This document shows positions 16,743 to 31,100 of a DNA stretch of 59,398 nt, piece by piece. Source of the stretch: Sergeia podlipaevii (taxonomy: Eukaryota > Euglenozoa > Kinetoplastea > Trypanosomatida > Trypanosomatidae); NCBI GenBank assembly GCA_030849805.1, contig JASANZ010002163.1:1-59398 (forward strand), in the 5' to 3' direction. The position numbers were made by a program, and so were the translations under genes. Positions within the stretch are counted from its first letter, which is position 1; every line of letters starts with the position of its first letter. The notes beneath the pieces are model-generated. The model was given only the letters and a program-made list of their open reading frames with translations, was not told the DNA's origin and did no database searches.

Positions 16743-18395
16743 TTAATGGGTATGAAGCGGAAAGGTTGCAACACCAGCCTCTCGTGCAGCAATGGACAAA
16801 CGTCTATCAAGCGTACAAAGTAACAGCTGGTCACTGACAGGTCCTTTGACGGTGTTATTGTACCTTCTGACGTGGTACTTCATAAACGCAAAGAGCATCA
16901 TACCCTCAGGAATCGGCTGGGACGTTAGAGCGGATGCTCGGCGGAGACGGAAAGCGTGCTGTAGTGATAAGCACACATTCAAAATACGCAAGTCTGGGTC
17001 TCTATCATAGTTACCAGCTACGCTCTCTCCAAGTTTGCTGTAAGCCATACGAGATACGATGGAAAAGCTACTACAGGGAAACTCCGCTGTGAGAGAGAGC
17101 GCGTACACGTTGGGGTGCCGCAGAAACGTTATTACTCTGGACCACAATAATAGCCTCACAGAATGCCGCATTCTGTTATGTGTGTCCCATATAAGCGTGT
17201 ATGCCTCCATCAGCGTTGTGAAAGGAACCACAACAGTCGCAAAAGAGTACTTGGCGGACTCAGGATGCTGACGCCTAAGGGCTTCATAAAAGTGTTCAAG
17301 TGGGAGGTTCTTCGACACGCACTGAATTAAAAAATTAGTGTCAATGACAAGAACAAGAGCTTTGCGCTCCAGTGCCGCATCCACAATGATGGTCAAGTTG
17401 CGCGAGTACCAGTGTGGAATAGATATGGCCTTGCCATACGCACTCCCAAACGAGAAGAGGATACCGCTATACCTCTGATACACATCCGCCTGGCTGAGCA
17501 GACGAAACTGCTTCTTGCGTCCAACAGCTCGATAGGAAATGTCCCGTGGATTCATGCGCGCCGAAACATCCGCGACGGTCTCCGGCACAGTAAAGTTGCT
17601 GTAGAGATTCATCTCGTAGAGACACTGCACAAGTTTGTTATACAGCGCAATGTTTCGTTGCACACTGGAGCGTGTCGCTGAGAAGACACCCTGATCCTGC
17701 GCAACTTGCAACGCAAGACGCCAGTCTCCTCGCGCACGTAGTGACGTCATAAGGGCCGCTAAAAGAGAAGTACTAAACGTGTAACCGCACGCAAGAGAGC
17801 GAGCTGTGAGACGCATGACAGCATCATGCTCTCCAAGAAACGAAAGGTGTGCGACAATAGGACGAATCATGTCGGGTGACGCATCCACACTTAAGGGGTC
17901 ATCCAGAAGCGTCATTGCCGCCTCCCACTTCCCTGCATACGAGAGCGCATTGATCACAAAGCGGCGACTGGCAAGCGAAGATGAAAGAGTAGGGTTGTTC
18001 ACAAATAGCTTCAGCGCGCTCTCCCACATGCCTGAGTAACAGGCGAGAACGAGAGCAGAAGACGTACCTTGTGAGCTAAGCGCATTCATGTCTTCCTCAA
18101 ATACGCGCTTCATGCACGGCACATTACGCTGTTGACGATATTTTTGAATCACAGCAGCAACTACTGAGGGGTGTGGTGTGGACTGATTAAATGTACCCTT
18201 GATGACGGAGTAGTAAAAAAGCGAGGTAGACCACGACGTAGACATCTGCGAAATGCCGTATCGAAGCTCTGAATTTGACGGAGTATAAACACCCTCAAGA
18301 TACCGTGAACATTGCGTGTACGCCTCTAGTACTTGCTCCCATGAATGTGCATTTCGTGCCGCCACAATAAGCGGAAGAGGCTTTGATGGCAACAT
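16743..18395 (-). CDS. Helical-repeat (PPR-like) protein with C-terminal PIN-type nuclease domain
   Basis: The ATG at 18393-18395 was chosen; the open frame runs 26 codons further but through the upstream hydrophobic, pyrimidine-derived sequence. The first 330 of 550 residues form repeated helix pairs such as GMWESALKLFVNNP, GKWEAAMTLLDDP and GDWRLALQVAQDQG, spaced like PPR/TPR units (W-x-x-A-L). The last 200 residues look like a PIN fold: VIDTNFLIQCV (Asp near 351), PFTTLMEAYTLI (Glu near 397), an RDPDLRILNVC block, and LLCTLDRRLSIAAREAGV (Asp near 530), which is the classic PIN pattern of spaced acidic residues. The layout recalls protein-only RNase P (PPR plus NYN metallonuclease), but the nuclease here reads as PIN. 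An RNA-processing nuclease, possibly mitochondrial, is inferred. Confidence 0.7.
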   Translation of the reverse strand: MLPSKPLPLIVAARNAHSWEQVLEAYTQCSRYLEGVYTPSNSELRYGISQMSTSWSTSLFYYSVIKGTFNQSTPHPSVVAAVIQKYRQQRNVPCMKRVFEEDMNALSSQGTSSALVLACYSGMWESALKLFVNNPTLSSSLASRRFVINALSYAGKWEAAMTLLDDPLSVDASPDMIRPIVAHLSFLGEHDAVMRLTARSLACGYTFSTSLLAALMTSLRARGDWRLALQVAQDQGVFSATRSSVQRNIALYNKLVQCLYEMNLYSNFTVPETVADVSARMNPRDISYRAVGRKKQFRLLSQADVYQRYSGILFSFGSAYGKAISIPHWYSRNLTIIVDAALERKALVLVIDTNFLIQCVSKNLPLEHFYEALRRQHPESAKYSFATVVVPFTTLMEAYTLIWDTHNRMRHSVRLLLWSRVITFLRHPNVYALSLTAEFPCSSFSIVSRMAYSKLGESVAGNYDRDPDLRILNVCLSLQHAFRLRRASALTSQPIPEGMMLFAFMKYHVRRYNNTVKGPVSDQLLLCTLDRRLSIAAREAGVATFPLHTH

Positions 18396-19148
18396 TGGAG
18401 AATTATAAACTACACACACAAACAAACAAACAACCAATATATGGCGTATAAAGCAAAATATGGAAGCAAACAAGAATGTTGCACTGTCGTATACTCAACA
18501 AAATCCGTTTATCATTTTTTCCCCCCCTACAAGCGCTAACTTAAAAAAAAAATACACGATCAGTATGAAGATAAAAGAAAAGAAAAAAAAAATGCAAACA
18601 AGTCAACATCAACCATACGTGAGAAGAAACACCTGCTAAGATCTACGAAGATATACAGTTTTTTTTTTGTCTTGATGATTGCGTACACACTCAAATACAA
18701 TCAATAACAAAGAATTGTTCCGAGTTAGATTTTTTTTTTTTTGACAAGTCGCGAAACGAAAAAAAAGAAACGTCGGTAGGGTTGGAGGGAGGTGAGGGGA
18801 ACGTATCATGCGTAGATATGTTCTCTCATGTGCAAGCCCCGTGTATAAAACAGGCAACTGATATAAAAGTGCATTTAAGAAAGATCACATACTACCAGAC
18901 AACAAAAGCCAATAAAAGAGATCAAAACAAGCTACCCTCCTTCGATATTACATAGTAAAGATGCGCCATCATCATCATGTAGATATTAAGAGTGCGCACA
19001 CAGTGAAATAAAAACAACCAAAATGCATCTTTTTCCGTCGCAATCTCACATACATGAAGTGTTCTTCTCATGGACATCAGAACAAAAACCTTCTTTGAGA
19101 AAACGGGTAGAGTATTCTACAAAAAAAAAAAAGCTCACCTTGCCCACT
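18396..19148. other. Spacer without recognised gene
   Basis: About 750 bases with several poly-A/poly-T runs (18541-18552, 18585-18592, 18660-18668, 18730-18742, 19121-19132). On the minus strand these give pyrimidine tracts that may serve splicing of the PPR-PIN gene. No coding frame is supported. Confidence 0.55.
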
Positions 19149-22100
19149 TTATGCTAACTCCATTTCCATTTGATGTTGCAGAGCTATCATCAGCTTCTTT
19201 CGAAAGAGTTCAAAGGTGGGGTACGGCGGGATGGCAATGAGCGAGGAACATGACTGAGCTCGTGGTAAATGTTCAACACTCTCACTGTTCTCAATGACTG
19301 TAATGGGCTGAATCAACGGAAGGCGTCGCTGCCCAGATGCAAAACACAGCAGCGAAGCTTTTTGCTCCCCCGTGAGCTCTGCAACAATATCCCAGAAGTA
19401 CTTCTCCCGTGCTGAGCTCAATGTAGTGTGAATGTAGCGTTTCAACATATCGATAGTCGGATTCGTCTTGCCGCACACAAGTCGCTCCAGATCTCGCCAT
19501 GCTAGCGTGCGCACGATGCGGCGAGGAAGAGTCGCCCATAGTCCACTTCGTATTGCGCTTAGTTGCTCATCCATCGAATGCACCAAGCAGTTCTCCGCAA
19601 TGGCGCGTCGTCGCTGCGCAATTTCAACATCGTCACCAATGTCGTCTTCCTCAATCCACAGTATGCGGTCGCCAAAGTCGGGGATGATCTCCTCTGCCAT
19701 TCCGTTCATGAGGAAATTGTCATCGCCGATGCTTTTCTCCACTACGCTATCCACGTACCGATAGTAGTCGTGAATGCTGAGGGTGTCATCAACAAGAAAC
19801 TTCCACATGAATGGCGAAAAGTCAATATCGAGCGGAGACATGGCGCGCGCGGCATACCCCAAAAGTTTCCCAAAGAAGTTTAAAAGAGCTAGCTCAAATG
19901 GTGAGTTGGCCAGACTGTCGGGAACTAACGATACTCTTTGCGAGTTATTGACAAAATTGAAGAGAGGGTTACGGTGGAAGTCAGAGTGCGGAAAACACCT
20001 GTCGGGGTGGCGCATGATCTCGTCAGCGACAAAGGTCCATAGCTGCCGGTAAGGACCGCCCATGTCAATGGGCGCATGACGAGAGCCGCTAATGTAAAGG
20101 TTCACCTTGAACAATGGATCTAAGCTCCACTGTGCTTCAATGAATGCTCCAATCTGCTTGTGCAGCTGTGCAAGCACGGTGTGCTGGAGAGCCACTTCTG
20201 GTGTTCGCGCCAGTGTCGAGTACAGCTCCGACACTCGTATGGTGATCAACGGCGGCGTCGCATTCTTCCTCACAGGGGGGATGTTTACCAAGTTTTTGCG
20301 TCGGAACGAGCGGCGTACGGATGATTTCAAATATACGAAAGCAAGCGAGAGAGACCCTGACACTTGCTCGCCTTCCAAATCCACAAAGCGGTTCGCAGTC
20401 GCCATGCAGCTCTCAATGACCTCCAAGACGTGCTTGTGCTGCTGCACCGCCTCTGGTGTCAAGCTGGAAAGCAAGCTGTAGCGCCGCAGGAACACGGTGC
20501 ACGGCTCCTCTGATACTAAGAGCGTCGACAAAGACATGTTCATTGACGCACCCTGCTGCTGCAGCTTCAGCTCCTGTTGTGTCTTATGCTCCTCGACGTC
20601 GGAAACAAACGAAGCCATCTGCTCATAGAAGACGATGCTTTGCAACGGCAAGGAGCTCCGCTTGGCAGAATCGTAGTCATTCACTTGCACACGCGTGTAG
20701 CGGCCTAAAAGGTCCGTGTAGCCATCCGGTGCGTACATGAACTCTCGCGCGTTCAGGTGGATGCGCATGCCAGTGCTGGTGCCGATGGACACAAACGCAT
20801 GAAGCCCGTTATCATCGCAGGTGATAGGAATCGAAATGAAAGGTCCAACCGTGCCGTTCATCGACCATGCACATGTACGCTCATTCATATCCAGCAAGCA
20901 CCCAATCACGCGACCTGATGACGACAGGGCACTCTTGCCGTCAATCTTGTATTCATTGCCAAATTCACGCGTCGTGACATTTGTTCCGTTGAATGAAAAA
21001 CTGGCATTATCGCATCCCACGTGCTGGCTTGGCACGTCACTGTGCATCGTGGTGCCCCAGCCAGCGGCAAACACAGACGTCAAACGGTCCGGGAGAGTAA
21101 CCTCATAGTAGAACCGCCCAGTAGCTCCAGTGACGCACGAGCTCATTACCTTTCCCACCTTCAGTACACTACGTTCATAGTCACCAAAAGCGCACACTGC
21201 ACTGATTTCTGCGTCATCCTCGCTTGCACTCTCAAACCCGTCGCTGCTGCATGAGAAACAGCTTCCTTCGTACTGCACCACCAGCGGCAGCGGTTTGCAC
21301 TGGCCACTAATCGACTGCCAAATGTCGATGAGACAGTGCAGTGGTTTGATAGGGATATTGCGTACGCTTGATTGAACAAGTGAATCCTGCGAAAGCAAAA
21401 CAAGATCAACACCGGCCGCGATATCTTTCCTGACTTCACAGGTGATGGTGGCTGGTAACACATTCCGGTCAAAGTAGGAGAAGAGAGTTGAAAACAGTTG
21501 ACGGTAGGCATGTGCCTGTGTAAAGCACCTGGCTGCCTCCATCTCCTGAAAGGCCGTCAAGCTGCGAATGATCTCGTGGCGGTAGTTCGAGCCACATCGG
21601 TGTGCGGCCACGACAACCGCATGAAGAACATCCCACACAAAGCTCTCTGCTGTCTCCGCAAGCGCCACCGGACTCAGCAGCAAACTTCGGATAATAAGTT
21701 TTGAAATGGTGGCCGCATCCCACGGTTTAATCGCTGGTGCCAGTATCAACTGATACGCCTCACATACCATGAAATCTAGCTCCGCAGCACCAATCAGATT
21801 GCTAACCACGTAGTCAGCGAGCGGGTGCGTTGCAAAATGGAATATATGCTCGCTCAGCTTCTTGGACATGCTGTTCGTTTGAGTGCACACTACAAGGTAG
21901 AGATGGCGTGCGAGCAATACAATGAGACGGCATATCATTGTCGTCATATCACGCTGCTGGAGGGGCGGGATTACCACCTCTGTGCAGTCCGGAAGTGGCT
22001 CTACATTCATTATGTCGGTCGTTAGTGGAGCAAAGGACATGCGCCGCGTAGAGGTCGCCGTGAAGGTTCCATCGGTTCCATACTTTCGCCGGCACACCCC

Positions 22101-25100
22101 ACCCATACGCAGTCCTTCCCAGTCAACATCAGCGTCAATATAGTACACATTATCCGCATTTTGACTATCCGTGGCAGACATGACAAGATTCATCATCTGA
22201 TCGTAGGGCAAACAGGGAGTAGCAGAGCTAGACAATCGTTCGTCGCCGCCCGTAGAAACTTGAGCACCCTCCACGACCTTGCCATCCACTACTGCGTATG
22301 CCTTTTCTGATACAGGATGAGCAACTTTCCGGAGCTCGCTGCCGTTGGTCGTGCTATCGCGCCACCCTTCACACAGAGCTCGCAGGCCCATCGCATTCTC
22401 CGAGGCCACACGCTGCCATAGTTCAGGCGGCACCAAATTCTGCGGCAGTAGTGTGCATCGCAGCGTTCGGTGATATCGTTTGTGCTCATACAAGACGTAT
22501 ACCTCCAGTTCCTGATGGGAGGTGCGTATCTTGGCAACGCCGTAACCCCCTTCAGCAAGGTCCAGCTCGACGCCGATGTTCTTGTTATCAGTCATGGATA
22601 TCTCACCCTGCCAATTGCCTGCTACTGAGACGTCAGTGGCAGCCATGGCGGCATCCGTCACACGCAATGTGTGTTCTAAGCGACACCAGGGGAGGCCATT
22701 AGGTAAAGTATGCCATGGACGCCCAGCGCACTGCTTCACAGGAAGACACATCTTGCGCGACGTCGTGCATGTTTCACCAGTTGCAACATTCTTAAGTGAC
22801 ACGTTTTCACCACGGCGTGACACCACCCTGTGTAACCCTGAGAACGGCGCTGTACCGCCCAGGATGGGCTGCACCAGCAGTCCGGGCTTGTACATATGCC
22901 TGCGCTCACCAATACCGAGTGTTGGTACAAAGGAGCCGAGGCGCTGCGCAGGGTTGAGAAACCGCATCGCGTTCGCTGTCCCGGCCACAAAGCTGCGTAT
23001 TTCCTCAATGAAGTCGAGCGGTGCATCATTCATCAATTGCACCGAGGCAAGTCCGCTGATTACGTAGGACAGCTGATTGCTGTAGAGTGCAACAAGCGGC
23101 GCAAGTGTTTCATTTTCACACAAACACGACAAGATAAGTAGCAGGCGTGAAATGACAAAGCCATCCTCCAGGGTAGCGCTGGACTCGCCCGAATCTGATA
23201 CGGCGGGCCTTTCTTCTGCCAAGAGATCATCACTGTCAATGAAAAGATGGTGCAGTGGTAACTGTATCGGCGCTGCAGATGGCGTGTGCTGGTTAACGTA
23301 CACAACATTCACTTCACCTTGGCGGAGTGTGTCTGTAGACACGACGCGGCACTGCACCATGCGCTTGTTCACAAACGTGTACCCAAGACGTCCTATAGGA
23401 GGTTGCATAGTGCAGGACCGCAGTGGAACGCGACAGTTATCAATCGGTACGTAGCGCAGGCGCCTGTCGGCTAAAGATACACACGCAATGCGGTCGTTGA
23501 TAATGTCCACTTTGCCAACAAACGTATCACACCTTTCGGGCTTCACGGAGACCCTGGTGCCCTTCTTACCAAGAAGCACAAAGCAGCACACAGGGAAATT
23601 CATGGCAGCAGCAGCGCTGCTAGAGAACTCAATGGGCCGTGTGCCGACGACAATCCAGTCACGCAGAATGGTGACGGTAAACTTAGTAAGATCCACATCA
23701 AATGTAATGGTACTATTATTGCTGAATCCATATGGGTGCCGTCTCTCATTGTCCAGCTTCTGCCGCATTGTAGGATCACTACAAAACGTGACAAGCGATG
23801 ACGAAGGGGAAAGGCACTTGGTGCGCAACTTGTCGTACGAGAGAGAGACGAGCTCCTCAACTGCGCCGAGGCCAACAAACACGGGCTGTTCCACGGAAAG
23901 GGGATCTCCGTTTATTGTGTCGACCACCATTGTAAACTGACCCTTTCCCTTGCACACGAGACCCCATATCGCAAATGCGTTGTCATCAACCGCCTCCACC
24001 ATGCAGTTCATATGCTCCTCTGGAACAGTACAACCACTGCTACGAAGGTACATACTGTTTGAAGCTGGCACAGACACCTCCATGCCCGCTGTGAGTGCCG
24101 TAGGTGGCGCACGAGAGTGCAGGACAAGCGCTTCGCCCATTTCTGTGAACGCGTGATAGGAATGTAGGCACGTATCAAAGCACGTTTTACAGAGTGCGTA
24201 GTCGACGCACTCGTTGCAGCGGTACCACTTTGTCGGTAAACGATTTTCAAGACGCTGGGAAGCGCACCCATCACAGCACCTCCGCTCGTGGTTGGCGCGG
24301 AGTGCGTAGTGTGGCTGCTGCACAGTCATACGGATTGCCGGATCAGTACTGTTGGAGGGAAGCAGGACCGCCACCGCGTCAGTGTTGAAGAGTTGAACAA
24401 ATGGATACAAGTCGCCTGAGGGAAGGTTGTCATAGATAAGCCCAAGAGCTATCTCATCCCCTGATAGTGGCTTGCGGAATGCATAAATGGTGCCCTCGTC
24501 ACGATTTATCTCCAGACGTATTATATCGCCGCTCACCAAGATGCACCGTGGGTCCGCAGCAATAGCAAAAGTGGCGCTAGGATGCATGTGTCGTAGCCTC
24601 CAAGGATCATCATCAAGGTCGTGTATAGCCCACACATCGGGGACGCTAGTGATGAGTTCCTTGCGCCTCCAGTTAAAAGACGCCATACACACGCCAAAGT
24701 AATAGCCGCCACCCAAGATCTGTCCGTTGTGGCCACGCAGCAACTGGCAACGTATACTAAAACGTCCTTCACTTGGAATACTGGGCTCCGCAATGGCAAT
24801 GAACGGTGCAGTCGCATTCTTTGTTCCACTCAACATAGTGACGAGGCGGCCACAATAGTGCGGGGACAAGAACAAGCTGGGATACGATAAGTGTGCCGAG
24901 AAAGTGTAATCGTTTGGAATCTTGGGGGTCTGTATGAGCGGTATCATTTCCGACCCCTTTTGAATGGCAATAAACGCAGACGTACGCACTCCGTAGAAGA
25001 GATAGTCCCAGTGTTGCTGCTCATCTTCCATAATGAGCTGGCGCTCATCCATCTCAATACGGTTAAGTGCATCCAGAGTCAGCAGTGGCATGGTGAGGCG

Positions 25101-28100
25101 AACCACAGCTTGCACAACCTTGTTGACGCACTCGGAGAGGCCATCGAGGGATGTGAGGGATACTTGTGCGTCAAAAGGGCACATAATCTTCGGGCGCGCA
25201 GGTGTTCGAAGGTTGTACAAGTGTTCGTAGTTGGTGGCATCGCCAATGGAGAACTTGCATCGCATGTCGTTAATTCGCGTGACTGTCACCAGGAGGTCAT
25301 CACCGAGGGTACTGCGAAGCTGAAACACACGTGGGTCGGCAATACTGTTGAAGAGTGCAAGCGTGACCCGGGGGTGGCGCTGTGTATCGAGCTCTTTGCA
25401 AAGACCATCGGCTACAAGGTGCTGGAAGGGCTCCAATGTCAGCATGGACCTCAAGACATCCACAGATGAAGCACTCAGCAGCGTGGGAGCAGACATTGGC
25501 GCAGTCATTGTACCTGGCGTAATGACAGCTGCCGCGTCGTCGTTGTAGAGCTGCACAAACGGTACCAAGTCTGTGTCTGCTGGGATGCTGCTGAAGAGTG
25601 TCTTGAGAAACTCATCGTCGCGATAAAAATCAATAATTCTTTTCTCACGGTCCACCACAACACGAATCACATCCCCGCTGCCAAACGTGCGTTGAAAGTT
25701 GTTTGATTTCACTGTAGGATTGGTAGCGTGGGGGAGCTGAGGGGACGTGTCGTGTAGTGCCCACACAACGGGCGGCTTGACCGCCTTCCAGCTCTGCGAG
25801 TTGCTCATGGGTGAAAGTGGCGTGAGCCCAGGGATGGAAACACCAATGAAGTACCCACCCTTCAGCGAGTGCCCCTTTGACATGTTGCGACGTGTGATCT
25901 TTACCGAAAAGGATACTACACCGACGCGTGGCAGAACGCCACCAAGCACGATGCTTCTCTGGGTCTCCGGCACCATGTGCGCAAGCTGCACGTTGGCAAT
26001 AGACATGCACTCCGGATCGCACTCAGCCCACATGGGAACGTACGGAATGGTTTCCCGCTGCTCAGTGCCCTCGTTGGCATGATCGAACAAGGTCCGCACC
26101 AGGTTGCTGCACGTCGCCGAGTCCGGCACGGCACGTATGTGTGGGATGACATCAGGGAGAAGACTAATGGTAGATATCTGCACAGAGTGCAGTGGTAATA
26201 GCATCAGCACAGATGCTGCATCAAATATCATCTCACTAACGGCACTGGGAAGCTGAGAGTTCAACAGGGTGCAGCGACACACAATTTGCCGCATTGTTGC
26301 AATGAGCAGCATGATAGAGTACTCCGCCACACTCAGCACGACAGATTGCTTGATCCTAGTACCCGCATCACTCTTCGCCATGCCACCGACACCGATATTC
26401 ATCAGTGCAGAGGTGACTTTGTTGACGTTCTTGCATGCCACTTCACAGCAGTACGCAAGGAACACTTTTGCCTCAGGCCTCTTGCTCTCCTGCACGATGC
26501 ATGCACGAGTTGTGATGTAATGCAGTGTGATGGCCGCAGTGGAGGCAACTCTGTACCACGTCGGCCCGTATCGCATGCACATGGAAGGGTGCAACATGCG
26601 AAAGTCAAAGTAAAACGGGGAGGTGCCAAAGTTGACGAGTACCTGCACTTGTGCTGTTTCATCGAAGCGAAGTGCGGGGTAGACGGTATCTTTTGTCTCC
26701 TCTACGCATCCCACAAACGCAAGGAACTCCCCGTTTAGCGTAAAAAACACCCGCCGACTCGTCGCCACAACGCCGCAGCCCACCGTGTCCCCATCCGAAA
26801 ATGATGGCAGCTGTGTCAGGTGAGTGCTGCCGCTGCTCTCGTACATGTACGCCAACTCTCCACGACCGCTGCGAGTAAACGTACCCAGACCAACCTCCAG
26901 CTTTCCCATTTTGGACGACAGCTTCACTTCAAAGTAGAAAATACGTGGCACGCCGTCCTTCCAGCCTAGTGGCCACCCCTCGTCCGCGCGTATGACGGCC
27001 GCGGTAACGCTGTTCTTCTCAATTGCAATGCCCTCCTCAGACCGCGACGTCCGAAATTGTGGGATACGCACTGAGAAGTCATTGGGGAAGATATGGCTGA
27101 GAGAGGTGAGATCGGCCGCCCCCATGTATTCCCCCATCAAAGCCCGCTCCTCCCTCTCCGAAATCTCTGCAGGCATTTCGTTCCCAAATCGCCACGGACT
27201 AGCAAGTGTAAGATTGCCGGTAGAAATGTTCACCTGCTGATCCAGTCGCCATAGCGTGTCACCTTCCCTTCCATACTGTGCGCTTAATAGACCACAATCA
27301 ACAATGTCCCATGGGTGGCACAGAATGGCGAGCAGCTGCATAGTTGCCTTCCCGTGCACTGCACAGTCGGAGAGAACTGACTGCAACGGGATGTCCTTTG
27401 GAGAACTATCAAGCAGAAGGCACCCACACTTCTCCAGTACTGAATGAAAGGCAGTGCGCACCTTCATCTCGAGGTCAAAGCCCGCCCCACTCACAAGCTC
27501 AATGTAGTGGCCGCCGGCATCAACGTCGGCAAAGCGCCACAGTGCCTCCAGTACTGAGAAGAGCAACGTGTGTGCGCCAGTAGTATGCGATTGTGACACG
27601 ACACGCGTTAGCACTGAGAGGCCCTTGGTCATCCGCATAGCGAGACGAGTGCGCTCGACAAGAGCCTGCTCCAGCTGCGGAGGGGCCACCTCTCGGGAGA
27701 GGAGCGTCCTTACTTGATCCAGCACATCTAAATGAAAAAAGTTCTTTATGAAACTGCGACGTGAGCTCGTTGACCCGCGCCGCTCCGACGTCGAGCGCGA
27801 CGCGTTGTTGTTTGTAATGGAACCGTCGCCTCGACGCTCAAGAGATGGACGGCGCGCATATTTGGCCGAGTTCTCGGCTTGGAAGTAGAACGAGGTCGTC
27901 GCCCACCTAGCAAAGTCAATAAGAAACTTCTGCGTGGCTTCGCGTGTTGGTCCCTGTAGCTTACTGCCCCACTCACCACTGAACCATCTTAGCTTCAGCT
28001 CGTCCTCGGCCTGCTGCATGCTTGCGCCGCTGTGTATAAGGATTGCAAGCAATGCCTGTATCGCTGGCCGCATGGAGGGGACAATACTGCCTCGCATTTT

Positions 28101-31100
28101 GGCGCACACACGATCCACAAATTCCTTGCCATCGCCGGTGTTCTCCAGCAGCGTGAGTGCGAACGCGGTGCTGCTGCTAGACGACAGCTCGCGTCCAGCA
28201 ATGTCTACTGAGTGGCGGCGTAGCGCAGTGCTAGTCAGTCCATGTCGCATCAAGGGAGAGATGTATACATCTGTGTTTAACTTGACGCGCTCAGTGAGAG
28301 CGCTGGCGTAGCGAACCAAAAGATGGGTGCTGGCCTCCGCGAGGAGTGTGGCCCAAGTGACATCGACGTTGAAGTCATACTGAGTGACGAGCGTAAATGT
28401 GCATTCACCAGAACCAAATAGAATAACATTTCCCCCGTTCAACTTCACAAAGGGAGTTTCGTGGTTTATGAGCGTCAACACTGGAGTGCCCAGATTGTCG
28501 TCAGTGTGCACAATCGTCACCGAGGACCCAGGCGCTTCATCCTTAAGCACAGACACACTGGTGGCTTTGGTGAAGTCACGCAGAAAGCGCCAGGCCTGAG
28601 CACCACCTTCGCCGCGGGGTGGGTACACATCACACGCCTCTTGAATCGTGAAGGTCACCACCGCAGACCTCGAAGACTGCCCACTAGAACGCAGCAGATG
28701 CGGTGCATCGCACACCCCTGCGAGTGCGGACAACAGTGAAAGTAGCGCCTCCTCAACGGTGTCGTCGACCGCTGAGGGACACAAGTCGGCTGCAACGATG
28801 AGCGCAGGCATGACGGCAGTGAGCAACGATGTCTGATTTAGTTGTTCAGGGGAATCCAAAATCCCGTTTTTTATGGTGCTGTGTGTGTGCTCCATCAGTA
28901 CGCGGAGCAGTGCAGTGATATCCTCGAGGCGGGCCTGCGCGAACAGTGCGCACACGCAGGATACAATAAAAGGCGGCATTCGTTGTGTCAGGGATCGCTT
29001 CTGGTCAGACTTGGCTTCCTTTGCGCACTTTGCAAGCAACCGCGTGACGGCAGGCACCAGTTTTACCGGATAGTGTGCCACAATATACTTCACGACGTCA
29101 AACACAGACTCTTTCAGCACATACCTGTAGAGACAGTCAGCGCATGCTCCGTGAGGCACACTTGTGCTGTTGCTGTCGGTCTTTGATTCTTCTTTTGTCT
29201 CCTTCTCCTCCTCACTCACCAGCAGCTGTGCTCGGTCGTCTAGGGTAAAGGATGCTTCTGTCGCAACATCAAGAAGATCCGCCGTCGCCCGGTGAATGGC
29301 AGCATCTCCAGAAAAGAGTGTGCCAATGGCTTCACACGAGCGCTTAATGGAGGTGGCAATATCTGAGACACATACCTCGTCGACATTGCGCAGGCGCTTG
29401 AGGTGTACTAACGAAAGAGACATGACAGCCAGGACTTTCAGGGGGTTCGTGTTGGCCGTCACATCGCCTAGAATATCGCGCAGCACCTGAAGATTGTATA
29501 GCCGCAGCGGCGAGCTCTCCAGTGGCACGCGCTGCAGTTCCATGCTTTGAACATAAAAAGCTTTATAAATGCAGTGCAAGAGCCAGCCAGCAGTGCCAGG
29601 TGCAGAGGTGCTCTCCAACAGCCCCGCAGCCGCCAATGTTTGCTCGCGGTTGCGTGCCGTGTGCAGACGTACACGCTTAAAGGTAGAAAAGCGCCGTTGG
29701 TACTGCATCATGGCGGACTCGTCAGACAGGAGTGCATAAGTGTCTCTGACACATGCACGAGGGCAGCGGTAGACGTGTACAATAGTGTTGCTGGAGCGGT
29801 CCACTTCAGCCACAACCCCGTCACTCCCAGCGTCAGCGGATGGGAGTAGCAGAAAAAGACGAAAGGCACTTGCAAGCACCTTCCCACCAAGCATCACACG
29901 TGCATCCAGACGGGTCCCCGCGGATACGCTGACGTGGCGTACAGAAGCCGCTGATATTCCAGCGCCTGTACTGCGTGCACAATTTCTATTGAAGCACGGG
30001 ACGGAGAGACTTGTGTCCCAGACGAAGGCGGTCTCGTCCACAATGTGGCAGGTGGATGCCACGCATTCCTTTAGCCACAACCCCTCCCCTTCATCGAGCG
30101 GAATATTTAGCAGACCCTTAAGAGAGCAATCAATCGATCTGTATTGAAAATAGTTTTGGGCAGCAATCAAATCGCTCTCGCCTGCCCATGCACATAAAGA
30201 GCCCACATGCCCACGACCGCCAAAGCACATGGCTGAGCGAAGCACCACGGAGCGCAGCTGACCACTTCTAGGACCGCACAGCTCAATCATCTGAGCATTT
30301 AAAGAGAGCGACCACGTTCCCTTGTTCCATTGAACTTGTAGCAGCAGCCACGACGCGGAGGCAGGCATCGCCCCATAGCACCGCATCCCGTTCTGCGAGA
30401 GCACCACAACGTCCTCCTCCACGTGCACTGCGAGCTCACCGGTTTCTGTGAGGAACTGCACAACTAAACCAGTGTAGTCACGATGAACGTGACTGCACAC
30501 AGTAAAGTGCTCTGTGGGAGTATCTTGGAGGTCATGCACGTGAACCAGGCAGCTGCTGACGTGGTGCAAGTATATCGAGTGCGTCCGGCCATGTGGAAGA
30601 AAAGGAGGCGGGAGAAAGACAAGTTCGCCTGCGCCATCAGGCGTGCTGTCAACTCCAAGAGCGACAGCGACATCTATTGTGGAACGCTCGTGTACCGTCG
30701 TCAGGTCCGTAGAAAAGATAGTGTGATTGAGGCCGCTGACATCAGTGCCAATGATGTATTTAGCATCCTCAGAAAACATCAGATGCCACAGTGGGAGCTT
30801 GCTTTCTGGCAACTCGAGCTCAGCGAGCACCGTGCTACTGCCAACACTAAAGACGGTCAAGCCACGTGATGTAGCCACAGCAAGAAGCTGGCCGTCTAGG
30901 CTCGCACCAAAGCACTGCACACTGGTACCCTCCCACAGCGGCACACCAAGCGTGCGCGGCTCCTCTTGATAGCAGTCTACTGGAGAAACCACAGGGCAGA
31001 GAGCAGCTGTATGTGGGGAGAAGATGGACATCATCTCCTTCGCATGTGGCAGAACCATCTCCTTTTCCAAAGCAAACTGCTCGACAATGCGCAAAAATGT

